Assembly (NCBI RefSeq): GCF_014859355.1
Contig: NZ_JACUUJ010000008.1
Location: 19,334 to 83,333 of the forward strand
Direction: 5' to 3'
Length of the DNA stretch: 64,000 bases
Source of the DNA: Yoonia sp.
GTDB taxonomy: Bacteria; Pseudomonadota; Alphaproteobacteria; Rhodobacterales; Rhodobacteraceae
The translations under genes and the position numbers were made by a program. Shown here one piece after another: positions 37,962 through 46,665 of the stretch (positions are counted from its first letter, which is position 1; each line of letters begins with the position of its first letter). The notes under the pieces were generated by a model that did no database searches, was not told the origin of the DNA, and saw nothing but the letters and a program-made list of their open reading frames with translations.

Positions 37962-38525
37962 ATGTTCAAGTATATGAGACACATCTTGCCGCTTTGTTTT
38001 CCTGTTTTCATCGCAGCCGCGCCTGCCTTTGCACAGGATTGCCCGCCAGCCCCGGACCATTCGGCCCGCCAGGACGCGATTATCGCGCAGCTGGGTCAGG
38101 CGAAATCCGAAGGTGATGCCTTTGCGATCAGTCAGGAACTTTGGGCGCTGTGGTTTGATGCGCCCGATGCACGGGCGCAAGCATTTTTGGATGAAGGCAT
38201 CAGCAGGCGGTCGGGTCACGATTTTCTTGGGTCGCGTGACACGCTGGATGCGCTGGTAGACTACTGTCCTGACTACGCGGAAGGATACAACCAGCGGGCA
38301 TTTACAAATTTTCTGCGGCAGGATTTTGCTGCGGCACTGCATGATCTTGATCAGGCATTGGCCATCAACCCTAAACATATTGCCGCCCTTTCCGGCAAAG
38401 CGTTGACCTTGATGGGGCTGGGCCGGTTGGACGAAGCCCAAGACACGCTGGGTGCCGCTGTGAAACTGAACCCCTGGTTACGCGAACGCGCTTTGTTGGT
38501 GGACGTGCCCGGAACCGATATCTGA
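37962..38525 (+). CDS. Secreted TPR-repeat protein
   Basis: A 187-residue protein with a signal peptide (RHILPLCFPVFIAAAPAFA) and two or three tetratricopeptide-like helical repeats in the rest, clearest in AALHDLDQALAINPKHIAALSGKALTLMGLGRLDEAQDTLGAAVKLNP. It is probably periplasmic and a protein-interaction platform. Two ATGs (37962 and 37974) could serve as start; neither has a strong ribosome binding site. tRNA-Leu follows 41 bases after its stop. Confidence 0.78.
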   Translation: MFKYMRHILPLCFPVFIAAAPAFAQDCPPAPDHSARQDAIIAQLGQAKSEGDAFAISQELWALWFDAPDARAQAFLDEGISRRSGHDFLGSRDTLDALVDYCPDYAEGYNQRAFTNFLRQDFAAALHDLDQALAINPKHIAALSGKALTLMGLGRLDEAQDTLGAAVKLNPWLRERALLVDVPGTDI

Positions 38526-38566
38526 TCCCTTGCCCGCGCCTGCGCAGCACTTTAGGAAAGGGGCGT

Positions 38567-38652
38567 GCCCGCGTGGTGGAATGGTAGACATCGGAGACTT
38601 AAAATCTCTTGGCCGCAAGGCCGTGCCGGTTCGAGTCCGGCCGCGGGCACCA
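38567..38652 (+). tRNA. tRNA-Leu (UAA)
   Basis: An 86-base class II tRNA. Acceptor arms GCCCGCG and CGCGGGC pair perfectly. The anticodon arm GGAGA-CTTAAAA-TCTCT shows the UAA anticodon. The long variable arm GGCCGCAAGGCC and the T arm with GGTTCGAGTCC are typical of leucine tRNAs. The 3' CCA is encoded. A terminator-like hairpin follows. Confidence 0.96.
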
Positions 38653-38690
38653 ATCATATTTCCTGTGATGCGACGCCCTGTCCGGCGTGG

Positions 38691-38733
38691 CATGGTCCCA
38701 TGGTCGGGGGGAAACCGGCCATGGGCATGTTTT
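38691..38733 (+). terminator. Terminator after tRNA-Leu
   Basis: CCCATGG at 38697-38703 pairs with CCATGGG at 38719-38725, and outer CATG arms at 38691-38694 and 38726-38729 extend the stem. TTTT follows. It touches the stop codon of the convergent dioxygenase small-subunit gene. Confidence 0.6.
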
Positions 38734-39098
38734 CAGGTCGCAACCGACGGGTATTCCTTGCCTTTCCAGTGCTGCAACTTCGCGGCGAATTCTTTCTGAA
38801 ACGCCAGCGGGCCGCTTTTTTCCATATAGGGTTCGTCGTAGATCCCGATAAAGATCGTCAGGTTCAGGAAGAAATGCGCGCCCATTTCAAACAGCGCGAC
38901 ATAGTCGTGGTTGATCAGCGCCGCGCGTTCTTCAGGGGTGAAAAAGTTGACGGTGGACATTTCCGCATCATTCAGGCGCGGCCCGATGGACTGTTCCCAT
39001 GTCGCGACAAAGTTGCGCGGATCCTCGGTATAGCGTTTCAGATATTCCGGGTCGCGGTCGGTTGTGAACAGGAATTTGTTGACGTAATACTTGCTCAT
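38733..39098 (-). CDS. Extradiol dioxygenase small subunit (LigA-like)
   Basis: A 121-residue all-helical protein of the protocatechuate 4,5-dioxygenase alpha (LigA) family, beginning [24 protein letters not shown] and [23 protein letters not shown] cover the helical core that caps the active site of the catalytic subunit. The start overlaps the LigB-like stop (ATGA), so the two are translationally coupled and should be made in equal amounts. In LigAB the small subunit helps bind the carboxylated ring substrate. Confidence 0.85.
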   Translation of the reverse strand: MSKYYVNKFLFTTDRDPEYLKRYTEDPRNFVATWEQSIGPRLNDAEMSTVNFFTPEERAALINHDYVALFEMGAHFFLNLTIFIGIYDEPYMEKSGPLAFQKEFAAKLQHWKGKEYPSVAT

Positions 39099-39955
39099 GC
39101 TGCGGCCTCCTTTGGATACCATGTGAAATAGGCTTCCATCGTGTGGAACAGGTCAAGGTTATCGACGTAATCCGCACCTTCCGGCCCGGCGACTCCCAGC
39201 ATCAGGATGAAGTTCAGGAACCCGTGGGTGGCGTTGCCCGATTTTGCCATTGATTCGTGATCGACATTGGCAAGGATCGCGTCGATATCGCCGTTGCGCA
39301 GCCATTCAATCGCTTGGCGGTCGAATTCCGGGTCTGGCCCGGTTTCCATGAACTGGCGCGGCCCGCCCAGTTCCAGCGACAGATGCCCGGTGCCGATGGC
39401 GGCGACACGTTTGTCTGACGGGTAGGCGTCGATCGCTTTGCGGATCGCGCGGCCAAGATTGTAGAACCGGCGGGGGCTGGGCAGGGGCGGGGCAAAGATA
39501 TTGGTATAGATCGGCACGACAGGCAGGTCTGCATCGGGGCGCACGGTGATGATCGGGCAGATGATCGAATGGTCGATCTTCAATTCGTTGGAAAAGGCGA
39601 AATCGAAATCCTGATCCATCAGGTGCTGGTGCATGAAACCGGACATGTCTTCGTCACCGTCCAGCACGTATTTCGGGATGCCGAATTCGCGTTCTTCATT
39701 ATAGAATGTCGCGTCATAGCGCGGCGCCTTGCCGATCAGGAACTGTGGGCAGTTATCCAGAAATATCTGGTGGAAATGGTCGGACCCGATCATCACCAGA
39801 ATGTCCGGTTTGGTGCGTTCCAGCGTTTCGCGGTAGGCCTCGATCTTGCGTTTCCATTCGGGCGCTTGCGGCATCTGCTGTTCGGGCGGCATTGTCGTCG
39901 CCCTGAGGTAGAACGGGTGGTGGGTCGAGGCAAGTGTGGCAACTAACTGAGCCAA
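39095..39955 (-). CDS. Extradiol ring-cleavage dioxygenase catalytic subunit (LigB-like, TTG start)
   Basis: A 286-residue non-haem iron(II) dioxygenase of the class III (LigB) type, which opens catechol-like rings next to the hydroxyl groups. STHHPFY (His12, His13) and GSDHFHQIF (His60) hold candidate iron ligands, and [11 protein letters not shown] has the catalytic His at 191. The Glu ligand is probably in the [15 protein letters not shown] stretch. Translation starts at TTG: AAGGAG lies 8 bases upstream and there is no ATG or GTG nearby. The likely substrate is a carboxylated dihydroxy- or trihydroxy-aromatic (protocatechuate, gallate or relative); it cannot be narrowed further. Confidence 0.87.
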   Translation of the reverse strand: MAQLVATLASTHHPFYLRATTMPPEQQMPQAPEWKRKIEAYRETLERTKPDILVMIGSDHFHQIFLDNCPQFLIGKAPRYDATFYNEEREFGIPKYVLDGDEDMSGFMHQHLMDQDFDFAFSNELKIDHSIICPIITVRPDADLPVVPIYTNIFAPPLPSPRRFYNLGRAIRKAIDAYPSDKRVAAIGTGHLSLELGGPRQFMETGPDPEFDRQAIEWLRNGDIDAILANVDHESMAKSGNATHGFLNFILMLGVAGPEGADYVDNLDLFHTMEAYFTWYPKEAAA

Positions 39956-40036
39956 AGTCTCACTCCTTATCTGGTCAAATGGCCGGTGCGGGCCGGGTCA
40001 GTGATGCCCCCGCAACAGATGTTGCGGGGGTGTCAT

Positions 40037-41548
40037 TCAGGCAAAAAGATCGCGTTCGATTCCTGCGGCCTCGAACAGGTAGTCGCGGCTGGATTCCAGT
40101 TCCGTGCGCAGGCGGTCAATGTCAAAGCCAAGCATCTGACCTTTCCATTTCTTGATCTGACCCGCGACCATGACAGTATCGACGTTGTTGCGTTCCATCA
40201 GGGTCACGACTGCACCGGGCACGTTGTTCAGCGGGGCCACGTTGATGGCCTGCGCATCCAGCAGAATGATATCCGCTTCCTTGCCGGGGGTCAGTGACCC
40301 GATCTTGCGGTCCAGTTTCAACCCCTCGGCGCCGCCCATCGTGGCGTGGCGGATGGCCTGCATGCAATTCATCAGGTCAGGGTATTCCTGCCCTGCCAGC
40401 GCCTTTTCATTGGCGAACATGCGTTGCAGCGTGATCAGCCCGCGCATCTGGGTAAAGAAATCTGCTGTCATCGTGCATTCCACGTCGGTGGAAAGCGATG
40501 TGGAAAAGCCCATGTCGATGGCTTTCTGGATCGGCGGCGTGCCGTGGCGCATGTGCATTTCTATCGGGACGGAAAGCGAGATATGCGCGCCCGCATCGGC
40601 GGCATATTTCCAGCCGTCTTCGGACATGCCTGTCATGTGGATAAAGATGTTGTCGTCGCCGAACATGCCCGCCGCGCCCAGTTCGTCGAACGTGGGTTGC
40701 ATCCCGAAGGTGCCGACGACATGCAACGCGATGGGCAGACCCAGTTCGCGGCCAATTTTCCAAGCCTCTTCATAGCCGGGCAGGTAGATTTCACCGCCCA
40801 TGACCATCGTGGTCAGCTGGTCCTCAGAGCTGAAATACTGTTGCTTGATGCGCGCGGCATCGGCGGGGTATTTCGCCCTTTCACCCCAGCCTTCGAAATA
40901 GCCGAAGACCCCGCGACGCCCGGCGTCGCGGAGGCCTTCGATCGCCGCATCAGAATGTTCAGGTGAGTGGTGGATCTGGCTGACATCCATGACGGTGGTC
41001 ACGCCTGCATCAAGCTGGGCGATCCCGCCGAACAGCTCGTTGATATAGACGTCCTCGGGGCGATAGACCATTGAGAATCCTTGCAGGATAGTCTCGTAGT
41101 AGTTCGACGCATTTGCCGGGCGGCCATCGTTGATCAGGATGCCGTTGGCCAGCTGGCTGCGCAGGGCCGTTTCAAACTGGTGGTGGTGGGTATCGACGAA
41201 ACCGGGCATCACGACCTTGCCCGCCGCGTCGATGACAACCGCGTCCGAGGCGTCGATGTTGGCACCGACCGCGACGATGGTCTTGCCGTCGATCAGCACA
41301 TCACCAACCGCGAAATTACCAACCGCGTCATCCATTGACATGACCGCACCGCCCTTGATCAGCACGCGCCGGCCGGGTGTGCCCAGCCCCTCGGGCAGGG
41401 TGGCGGCTGCGGCTTGCTGCGCATAGGCCGTGCCTGTCAGGCCAAGGCCCGCGGTGCCCGCAGCGCCTGCAACGGCGCCGGCTTTCAGAAAGTCGCGCCG
41501 CGTTGGGCAAGGCGTCTGGGGTTTTTGGGGGTCACAAAGTCTGCACAT
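40037..41548 (-). CDS. Tat-exported metal-dependent amidohydrolase
   Basis: A 503-residue protein. The twin-arginine signal TRRDFLKAG sits at about 16-24 with a hydrophobic stretch and an AYAQQ cleavage site near 43, so the enzyme should be periplasmic. Just before it is an odd Cys-rich leader (MCRLCDPQKPQTPCP). The fold is the amidohydrolase TIM barrel of the guanine deaminase/triazine hydrolase type: GFVDTHHHQFET holds the HxH metal pair (His121, His123), ALHVVGTFG and FIHMTGMS provide two more His, and STDVE gives the Asp. AGGAGG precedes the start. It would hydrolyse or deaminate a ring or amide before import, an inference from its position. Confidence 0.87.
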   Translation of the reverse strand: MCRLCDPQKPQTPCPTRRDFLKAGAVAGAAGTAGLGLTGTAYAQQAAAATLPEGLGTPGRRVLIKGGAVMSMDDAVGNFAVGDVLIDGKTIVAVGANIDASDAVVIDAAGKVVMPGFVDTHHHQFETALRSQLANGILINDGRPANASNYYETILQGFSMVYRPEDVYINELFGGIAQLDAGVTTVMDVSQIHHSPEHSDAAIEGLRDAGRRGVFGYFEGWGERAKYPADAARIKQQYFSSEDQLTTMVMGGEIYLPGYEEAWKIGRELGLPIALHVVGTFGMQPTFDELGAAGMFGDDNIFIHMTGMSEDGWKYAADAGAHISLSVPIEMHMRHGTPPIQKAIDMGFSTSLSTDVECTMTADFFTQMRGLITLQRMFANEKALAGQEYPDLMNCMQAIRHATMGGAEGLKLDRKIGSLTPGKEADIILLDAQAINVAPLNNVPGAVVTLMERNNVDTVMVAGQIKKWKGQMLGFDIDRLRTELESSRDYLFEAAGIERDLFA

Positions 41549-41572
41549 GTCTGGTTTCTCCTCCTGGGTGGT

Positions 41573-42433
41573 TTATTGGCCGATAACCGAGGCCAGCGCG
41601 GGATAGCGCGTCAGGGTCTGGGCAATGCTGGATGCTGCGATGCGCATTTCGGGCAGGCGTTCGCGGATCAGATAATCGGCGTCGATCATGCCGGTGTAAC
41701 CGGATGTGTTCAGCGCCGCGATCGTGCGGCCATCAACGGCGCGGATCGGCACGGCAAGGGCCGTGATCCCGTAATCCAGCTGATCGACCGTTGTGGAATA
41801 ATGCGCATCGCGCACCGCGTCGATTTCGGCGCGCAGCGCGACAGGGTCGGTGATGGTCTTGGCGGTCAGTGGTTCAATCACCAGCCCGTCGAAATACGCA
41901 TCGAGATCGTCGACAGGCAGACCCGCCAAAAGAACCCGACCCAGCGATGTCGCATAGGCGGGATACCGCGCGCCAACGACGGCTGCGGCACGGCGGGCGC
42001 GCTGCACGGAACTGTGCGCGATATAGATGACATCCTTGCCGTCCAACGTGCCGACAGACGATGCATCGCCGAATTTCGCGACCAGATCGCGCAGGAAAGG
42101 CTGCAAGACCTCGTCGATTCGCGCTGCAAAATAGAATGTCGATCCCAGCGTCATGATCTTGGGGCGCAGGTGAAAGCGTTTTTCGTTCTGCCCGATATAT
42201 CCGAGCGTCTTGAGCGTAATCAGGCTGCGCCGCGCGGCGGCAGGGCTAAGCGCGACCTTGCGGGCAATCTCGCTAAGGGTCATTTCGGGGTTTGCGGCGT
42301 CGAAACATTCAAGAATAGCAAGGCCTTTGGCCAAGGCTTCGACAAATTCGGCGGGTTTTTCGGCACCGTTTGCGCGTGGTCTTCCCGATTGTGACTGGCC
42401 TGACTTGGTGGGTTCTTTGCCGCGTTCAAGCAT
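41573..42433 (-). CDS. IclR-family regulator (PcaU/PobR-like)
   Basis: A 286-residue transcription factor. The helix-turn-helix region (FVEALAKGLAILECFDAANPEMTLSEIARKVALSPAAARRSLITL) is close to the PcaU/PobR/PcaR subgroup that controls protocatechuate and related aromatic pathways. The effector domain (VGTLDGKDVIYIAHS, YATSLGRVLLAG, YGITALAVPIRAVDG) is complete. It heads the minus-strand arm of the catabolic island and is divergent from the citrate-synthase-like gene, with a palindrome in between. Confidence 0.9.
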   Translation of the reverse strand: MLERGKEPTKSGQSQSGRPRANGAEKPAEFVEALAKGLAILECFDAANPEMTLSEIARKVALSPAAARRSLITLKTLGYIGQNEKRFHLRPKIMTLGSTFYFAARIDEVLQPFLRDLVAKFGDASSVGTLDGKDVIYIAHSSVQRARRAAAVVGARYPAYATSLGRVLLAGLPVDDLDAYFDGLVIEPLTAKTITDPVALRAEIDAVRDAHYSTTVDQLDYGITALAVPIRAVDGRTIAALNTSGYTGMIDADYLIRERLPEMRIAASSIAQTLTRYPALASVIGQ

Positions 42434-42566
42434 GCTGCACCTGTGTCGTTTCCTGTGGCATCCGCATCTCCTCTTTTGCGTTCAGGTGCGTCCCCAATAG
42501 CAGGCTGCGCAAATTGCAGCTTGACGAAAGCATAATTCGCTGCAAATATTTCGGCAAGAGAAAAGA

Positions 42567-42583
42567 TTTTCGTTATGCGAAAA
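42567..42583. promoter_or_regulatory. Palindrome upstream of the lyase gene, candidate IclR-type operator
   Basis: TTTTCG and CGAAAA are perfect inverted arms with a TTATG spacer, ending 11 bases before the lyase ATG. Overlap with the ribosome binding region suggests repression when bound. Assignment to the adjacent regulator is inference. Confidence 0.6.
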
Positions 42584-42594
42584 AAGGAACCCAT

Positions 42595-43407
42595 ATGCGA
42601 ATTGGTAAACAGGATCAGGCCTATACGGCGATTGCGACGTCAGACGCTGATTCCATCACGGTGCGTGGGCATGATTTGTGCGACGACCTGATTGGTCAGA
42701 TTGATTTCAGCGATTATTTTTGGCTGCTTGTCATTGGCGAAAAGCCAACAGCGGCGCAGCGCAAGATGCTGGATGCCTGCCTTGTTTCCATCGCAGAACA
42801 CGGGCTGGTGCCCAGTGTGCAGGCCGCGCGCATGACATTGGCGGCCGGGCCGGACGCGTGGCAGGGGGCCATGGCGGCGGGTCTATTGGGCATGGGCAGT
42901 GTTGTGGCTGGCAGCACCGAAGTTTCGGGCCGGTATCTGGCCGAGGTGATGGCAAAGGCCGATTCCGACGGCACGGATCTGGAAACCGCCGCCATCGCCA
43001 GCCTGCAAGAGCTGAAAGCGCAGCGCAAAAAGGTGCCGGGCCTTGGGCACCCACAACACAGCGGCGGCGACCCGCGTGCGAACAAGCTGCTGGCGATCGC
43101 AGATGAACAAGGTATTTCCGGCCGCTATGTCGAAACGCTGCGCGTGTTGGCCAAACACGCCCCCGGGATCATCAACCGCCCGCTGCCGATTAACGTGTCG
43201 GGCGCGATTCCTGCGGTGATCCTTGATGCCGGTTGGCCGCTTGAGGCGCTGAAGGCGGTGCCGCTTTTGGCGCGCACGGCGGGGCTTGCGGCGCATCTTT
43301 ATGAGGAATCGCTGCGATCAATCGGTTTCATCATGTCACATGCCGCCGATCAGGCGATCACCTACGACGGGGAACCATCCGGTTCTGCCGCGAAGCACTT
43401 AGCGTAA
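42595..43407 (+). CDS. Citrate-synthase-fold lyase (citryl-CoA-lyase-like)
   Basis: A 270-residue protein, much shorter than citrate synthase (about 430), with the family's core: LVSIAEHGLVPSVQAAR, GLGHPQHSGGDPRANKLL at about 149-166 and INVSGAIPAVILD at 199-211. The His-bearing HGGAN-type motif of citrate synthase is replaced by GSVVAGSTE (about 101-109), so one of the catalytic His residues is missing. This pattern occurs in proteins annotated as citryl-CoA lyases, which cleave rather than form the bond. With the CoA-transferase next to it, cleavage of a hydroxy-polycarboxyl-CoA is the likely job. AAAAAGGA serves as ribosome binding site. Confidence 0.82.
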   Translation: MRIGKQDQAYTAIATSDADSITVRGHDLCDDLIGQIDFSDYFWLLVIGEKPTAAQRKMLDACLVSIAEHGLVPSVQAARMTLAAGPDAWQGAMAAGLLGMGSVVAGSTEVSGRYLAEVMAKADSDGTDLETAAIASLQELKAQRKKVPGLGHPQHSGGDPRANKLLAIADEQGISGRYVETLRVLAKHAPGIINRPLPINVSGAIPAVILDAGWPLEALKAVPLLARTAGLAAHLYEESLRSIGFIMSHAADQAITYDGEPSGSAAKHLA

Positions 43408-43416
43408 GGCGGGAAC

Positions 43417-44565
43417 ATGGTCAAAATTCTCAAAGACATCCGCGTCATCGAACTGGGCACCTATATCACTGGTCCCGCTGCCGGCATGCATTTGGCCGAT
43501 CTGGGCGCTGACGTGATCAAGGTCGAACGCCCCGGCACGGGCGATCCATTCCGCGCGTTTAAGGGCGGGCTCTATTCGCCGCATTACCAGACCTATAACC
43601 GCAACAAACGGTCCATCGCGCTGGATACCCAAAACCCCGATGATCTGGCAGTCCTGCACGAACTTGTGGCAAGTGCGGATGTGTTTATCCAGAATTTCCG
43701 TCCCGGTGTGGCTGAAAAGCTGGGCGCGGGCGAAGATGACCTGCGCAAAACCAACCCCAATCTGATCTATTGCGCCATCTCCGGTTTCGGCAAATCCGGC
43801 CCGTATCGCGACCGCCCCGCCTATGACACCGTAGCGCAGGCTGCGAGCGGTTATTTGCGCCTGCTGACGCCGCCCGAAAACCCGCGCGTTATCGGGCCAG
43901 CGATTGCTGATGCCGTCACCGGCCAATATGCCGCCATGGGGATCATGGCCGCGCTGCTGGAACGTGCCAGCACGGGTCAAGGCCGCAGGCTGGATATCTC
44001 GATGTTGGAGGCGATGGCGCATTTCAACCTTGATAGCTTTACCCACTTTTATTCCGAGGGCGAGGTCATGGGCCCGCTGTCGCGCCCGGTTGTCTCGCAA
44101 AGCTATACGTTTGAATGCAGCGACGGCAAATGGGTGGCGATCCACATGTCGTCGCCCACGAAATTCTGGCAAGGGTTTCTTGCCGCAACCGGACAAGACG
44201 CGCTGGCCCAAGATCCGCGTTTTGCCGAACGGATGGAGCGGATCAAGCATCAGGATGACATGATCGAGATTTTCACTCCGATTTTCAAAACCGATACGCG
44301 CGATGCATGGTGCGCGAAACTGGACGCCGCCGAGGTGCCCCATTCGCCCGCCTATGATGCGGATGAGGCGCTGGAAGATCCACAAGCGCAGCACCTGCGC
44401 ATCGCGGTCACATCACAGCACCCCGAAATGGGGGCCTTTACCACGGTTCGCCCGCCATACAGCTTTGATGACACGCCTGAATTCGACGTGCTGGCGCCAC
44501 CGACGCTGGATGAACACGGCGCTGAAATCCGGGCTGAACTGCGCAAGATCAGCAAGGCCGGATAA
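43417..44565 (+). CDS. Class III (CaiB/BaiF family) CoA-transferase
   Basis: A 382-residue enzyme that moves CoA between carboxylic acids. VIELGTYITGPAAGMHLADLGADVIKVERPGTGD is the N-terminal Rossmann part. The catalytic Asp is expected in the IADAVTGQYAAMGI stretch (about Asp165). RLDISMLEAM and the C-terminal PPTLDEHGAEI complete the family pattern. It begins 9 bases after the lyase gene, so the two are probably translated from one mRNA and act in sequence: thioester formation, then cleavage. Donor and acceptor are unknown. Confidence 0.9.
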   Translation: MVKILKDIRVIELGTYITGPAAGMHLADLGADVIKVERPGTGDPFRAFKGGLYSPHYQTYNRNKRSIALDTQNPDDLAVLHELVASADVFIQNFRPGVAEKLGAGEDDLRKTNPNLIYCAISGFGKSGPYRDRPAYDTVAQAASGYLRLLTPPENPRVIGPAIADAVTGQYAAMGIMAALLERASTGQGRRLDISMLEAMAHFNLDSFTHFYSEGEVMGPLSRPVVSQSYTFECSDGKWVAIHMSSPTKFWQGFLAATGQDALAQDPRFAERMERIKHQDDMIEIFTPIFKTDTRDAWCAKLDAAEVPHSPAYDADEALEDPQAQHLRIAVTSQHPEMGAFTTVRPPYSFDDTPEFDVLAPPTLDEHGAEIRAELRKISKAG

Positions 44566-44594
44566 ACCAGACATTCACCAAGGGAGGAATACAC

Positions 44595-44999
44595 ATGAGC
44601 GATCCGGACAACCCAAAATCAGTGCCCGCCGCCGCTGTGCGCGAAGCCAGCGGCGCGATGCTGCAAAAGCAGCTTTATGCAATCTTTACCACGCCGACAG
44701 ACGGGCTGGGTCAGGTCTTTGCCAATCTCGACGCGCATCTGGCGTTCCAGATGCAGTTGGAACAGGACGGTATCATGTTTGCCGCCGGGCCGCTTTGGTC
44801 GGACGACGAACAGGAATGGCAGGGTGAAGGCATGGTCGTTGTGCGGGCCGCAACGCGTGCTGATGCCATCGCAATCGCTGAACGCGACCCCATGCACAAG
44901 GCCGGCGCGCGCAGTTTCACCGTGCGCCCGTGGATGATCAACGAAGGGTCGATGACTGTCCGGCTTGATTTTTCAACCCAGACTTTCGCTGTTAACTAA
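44595..44999 (+). CDS. YciI-like protein
   Basis: A 134-residue protein whose residues about 24-115 form the ferredoxin-like YciI/YCII domain (LYAIFTTPTDG, HLAFQMQLEQDGIMFAAGPL, GMVVVRAATRADAIAIAERDPMHKAG). In this family His and Asp in these stretches form a putative active site; one relative is a chloromuconolactone dehalogenase, others are uncharacterised. A GGGAGG ribosome binding site lies before its start. Position inside the catabolic operon suggests that it handles a lactone or isomerisation step, which is inference. Confidence 0.8.
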   Translation: MSDPDNPKSVPAAAVREASGAMLQKQLYAIFTTPTDGLGQVFANLDAHLAFQMQLEQDGIMFAAGPLWSDDEQEWQGEGMVVVRAATRADAIAIAERDPMHKAGARSFTVRPWMINEGSMTVRLDFSTQTFAVN

Positions 45000-45018
45000 A
45001 CACCGAGGGAGGAACACG

Positions 45019-46089
45019 ATGAAAACGCTACTTGGAACCCTGACGGTGGCTGCGGCCTTTCCTGCGGCCCTGTTTGCACAGGAAACCATCAGCCTGACGG
45101 TGGCATCCAGCCACCCGACCGTGGTGCCATGGGTTGGCATGATCCAGACCCATTTCATGGCGCGCACCGATGAAATCCTTGCTGAATCCGGCAATTACGA
45201 AATCGACTGGAACGAGGCATTCGGTGGCACGCTTTACAAGGCGAACGCGACGCTTAGTTCGGTTGAACAGGGCATCACCGATGTGGGCTGGGTGTTTTCG
45301 TTCCTTGAACCGGCCCAACTGCCGCTCAGCCAGGTATCGACCAACACCCCCTTTGCCACCGCAAACCCGCCGGTGTTGTTAGAGGTGATGGAAGAACTGT
45401 TGGAAACGAACGAAGCCTTCCGCGCGGAATGGGAAGATCACAATCTCAAGGTTCTGGGCCTGACCGCGACGGACCTTTATGATATCTACACCAAGGAACC
45501 GTTGGCAGGCATCGCCGATATCAACGGGATGAAGCTGTCTGCGCCGGGCGTTCTGGGCAGCTGGCTGCGCGGAACGGGTGCGAACGCGGTGGATGGGTCA
45601 CTGACCACATTCTATACCGATGTGCAGACAGGTGTCTCTGACGGCGCGTTGACGCTGGCGCTTGGCGCGATGCCGATCAAACTCTATGAGGTGGCCCCCT
45701 ATATCAACCGTTTCTCGGCAGGGGCTGCGTTTTCGGGGGCCGTCGCCATAAACAACGACACATGGGAAACCCTGCCCGAAGAGGTGCAGAACGCCATGAT
45801 TGCGGCGGGCAAATATTACACCGTGTCCCACGGTCAGGACATGGTGGACCGGCACGAACTGATGTTGAACCTGATGGTTGAAAACGGCGCTGATCAGAAC
45901 CCGCCGGTGACCATCGTGCAAATGCCAGCATCCGAACGGCAGGCCTGGGTTGATCTGTTGCCCGATCTGGCCGGCGAATGGGCCGCATCGGTCGATGCCC
46001 AAGGTTCGCCCGGCAGTGAATTTCTGGCGGAATACATGGATGCTCTCCGGGCTGCTGGCGAAACACCTGCCCGCGACTGGGACAAGTAA
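45019..46089 (+). CDS. dctP: TRAP transporter solute-binding protein (DctP family)
   Basis: A 356-residue periplasmic receptor with a signal peptide (LLGTLTVAAAFPAALFA-QE). TLSSVEQGITDVGWVFSF is the common TRAP receptor stretch, INGMKLSAPGV precedes the position of the conserved carboxylate-binding Arg (near SWLRGTG), and TFYTDVQTGVSDGAL is the family signature. GAGGGAGG lies before the ATG at 45019. With the two permease genes downstream it forms a full transporter. Ligands are usually carboxylates; the island context suggests an aromatic or heterocyclic acid. Confidence 0.9.
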   Translation: MKTLLGTLTVAAAFPAALFAQETISLTVASSHPTVVPWVGMIQTHFMARTDEILAESGNYEIDWNEAFGGTLYKANATLSSVEQGITDVGWVFSFLEPAQLPLSQVSTNTPFATANPPVLLEVMEELLETNEAFRAEWEDHNLKVLGLTATDLYDIYTKEPLAGIADINGMKLSAPGVLGSWLRGTGANAVDGSLTTFYTDVQTGVSDGALTLALGAMPIKLYEVAPYINRFSAGAAFSGAVAINNDTWETLPEEVQNAMIAAGKYYTVSHGQDMVDRHELMLNLMVENGADQNPPVTIVQMPASERQAWVDLLPDLAGEWAASVDAQGSPGSEFLAEYMDALRAAGETPARDWDK

Positions 46090-46101
46090 CGGTCTGATCC
46101 C

Positions 46102-46665
46102 TTGGAACCTGTGAACAAAACTGACGGTGCCCGCCAAAACGGCGGGCCCCCACGGCCCCTGCTGGCTGTCATCTGGTCGCGGATCGTCGAAGGTCTGGCC
46201 GTGCTGGGCACCGTTCTGATCGGTGTGCTGATGGTTATCATCTGTGCCGATATCGTGTTTCGGAACGGTTTTGGCGCATCCCTGCCGCTGGTGTCTGAAC
46301 TGGGTGCGTTGGTGGTTGTTATGATCGTTTATCTGCAACTTGCCGCAACAGTGCGGGCCGACAGGCTGGCCCGGACCGAGATTTTCCTGCCGCCCTTTCG
46401 CCGCCGGTTTCCCCGATTGGGCGGCGTGCTGGCGGCGCTGTTCGATCTTGTGGGGGCTGCGATGCTGGGCCTGATCGGATGGTCCACGCTGCGCATTCTG
46501 GAAAAAGACTGGGCGTCGGGCGAATTTATCGGCGTGACGGGGATCGCCACGTTGGAAACATGGCCATTCCGGGCGCTGATCTTGCTGGGGGTCGGGGTGG
46601 CCGCAATAGAATTTCTGGTGCGGGCCGTTGTGAACCTGCGCCAGCCAAAGGTTGACCTGACATGA
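46102..46665 (+). CDS. dctQ: TRAP transporter small permease (DctQ family)
   Basis: About 187 residues with four hydrophobic helices (VEGLAVLGTVLIGVLMVIICADIVFRN first). LPLVSELGALVVVMIVYLQLAATVRADRLARTEI is the typical second and third helix region. The start is uncertain: a TTG at 46102 gives the full frame, and a GTG at 46111 is also possible; neither has a clear ribosome binding site. It overlaps the DctM gene by 4 bases (ATGA). Confidence 0.85.
   Translation: MEPVNKTDGARQNGGPPRPLLAVIWSRIVEGLAVLGTVLIGVLMVIICADIVFRNGFGASLPLVSELGALVVVMIVYLQLAATVRADRLARTEIFLPPFRRRFPRLGGVLAALFDLVGAAMLGLIGWSTLRILEKDWASGEFIGVTGIATLETWPFRALILLGVGVAAIEFLVRAVVNLRQPKVDLT

Noticed and set aside
38567..38652. tRNA-Leu as an attachment site for the catabolic island
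   Set aside because: I see no integrase, no partial repeat of the tRNA 3' end further along, and no mobile genes; the island may be old or placed by homologous exchange.
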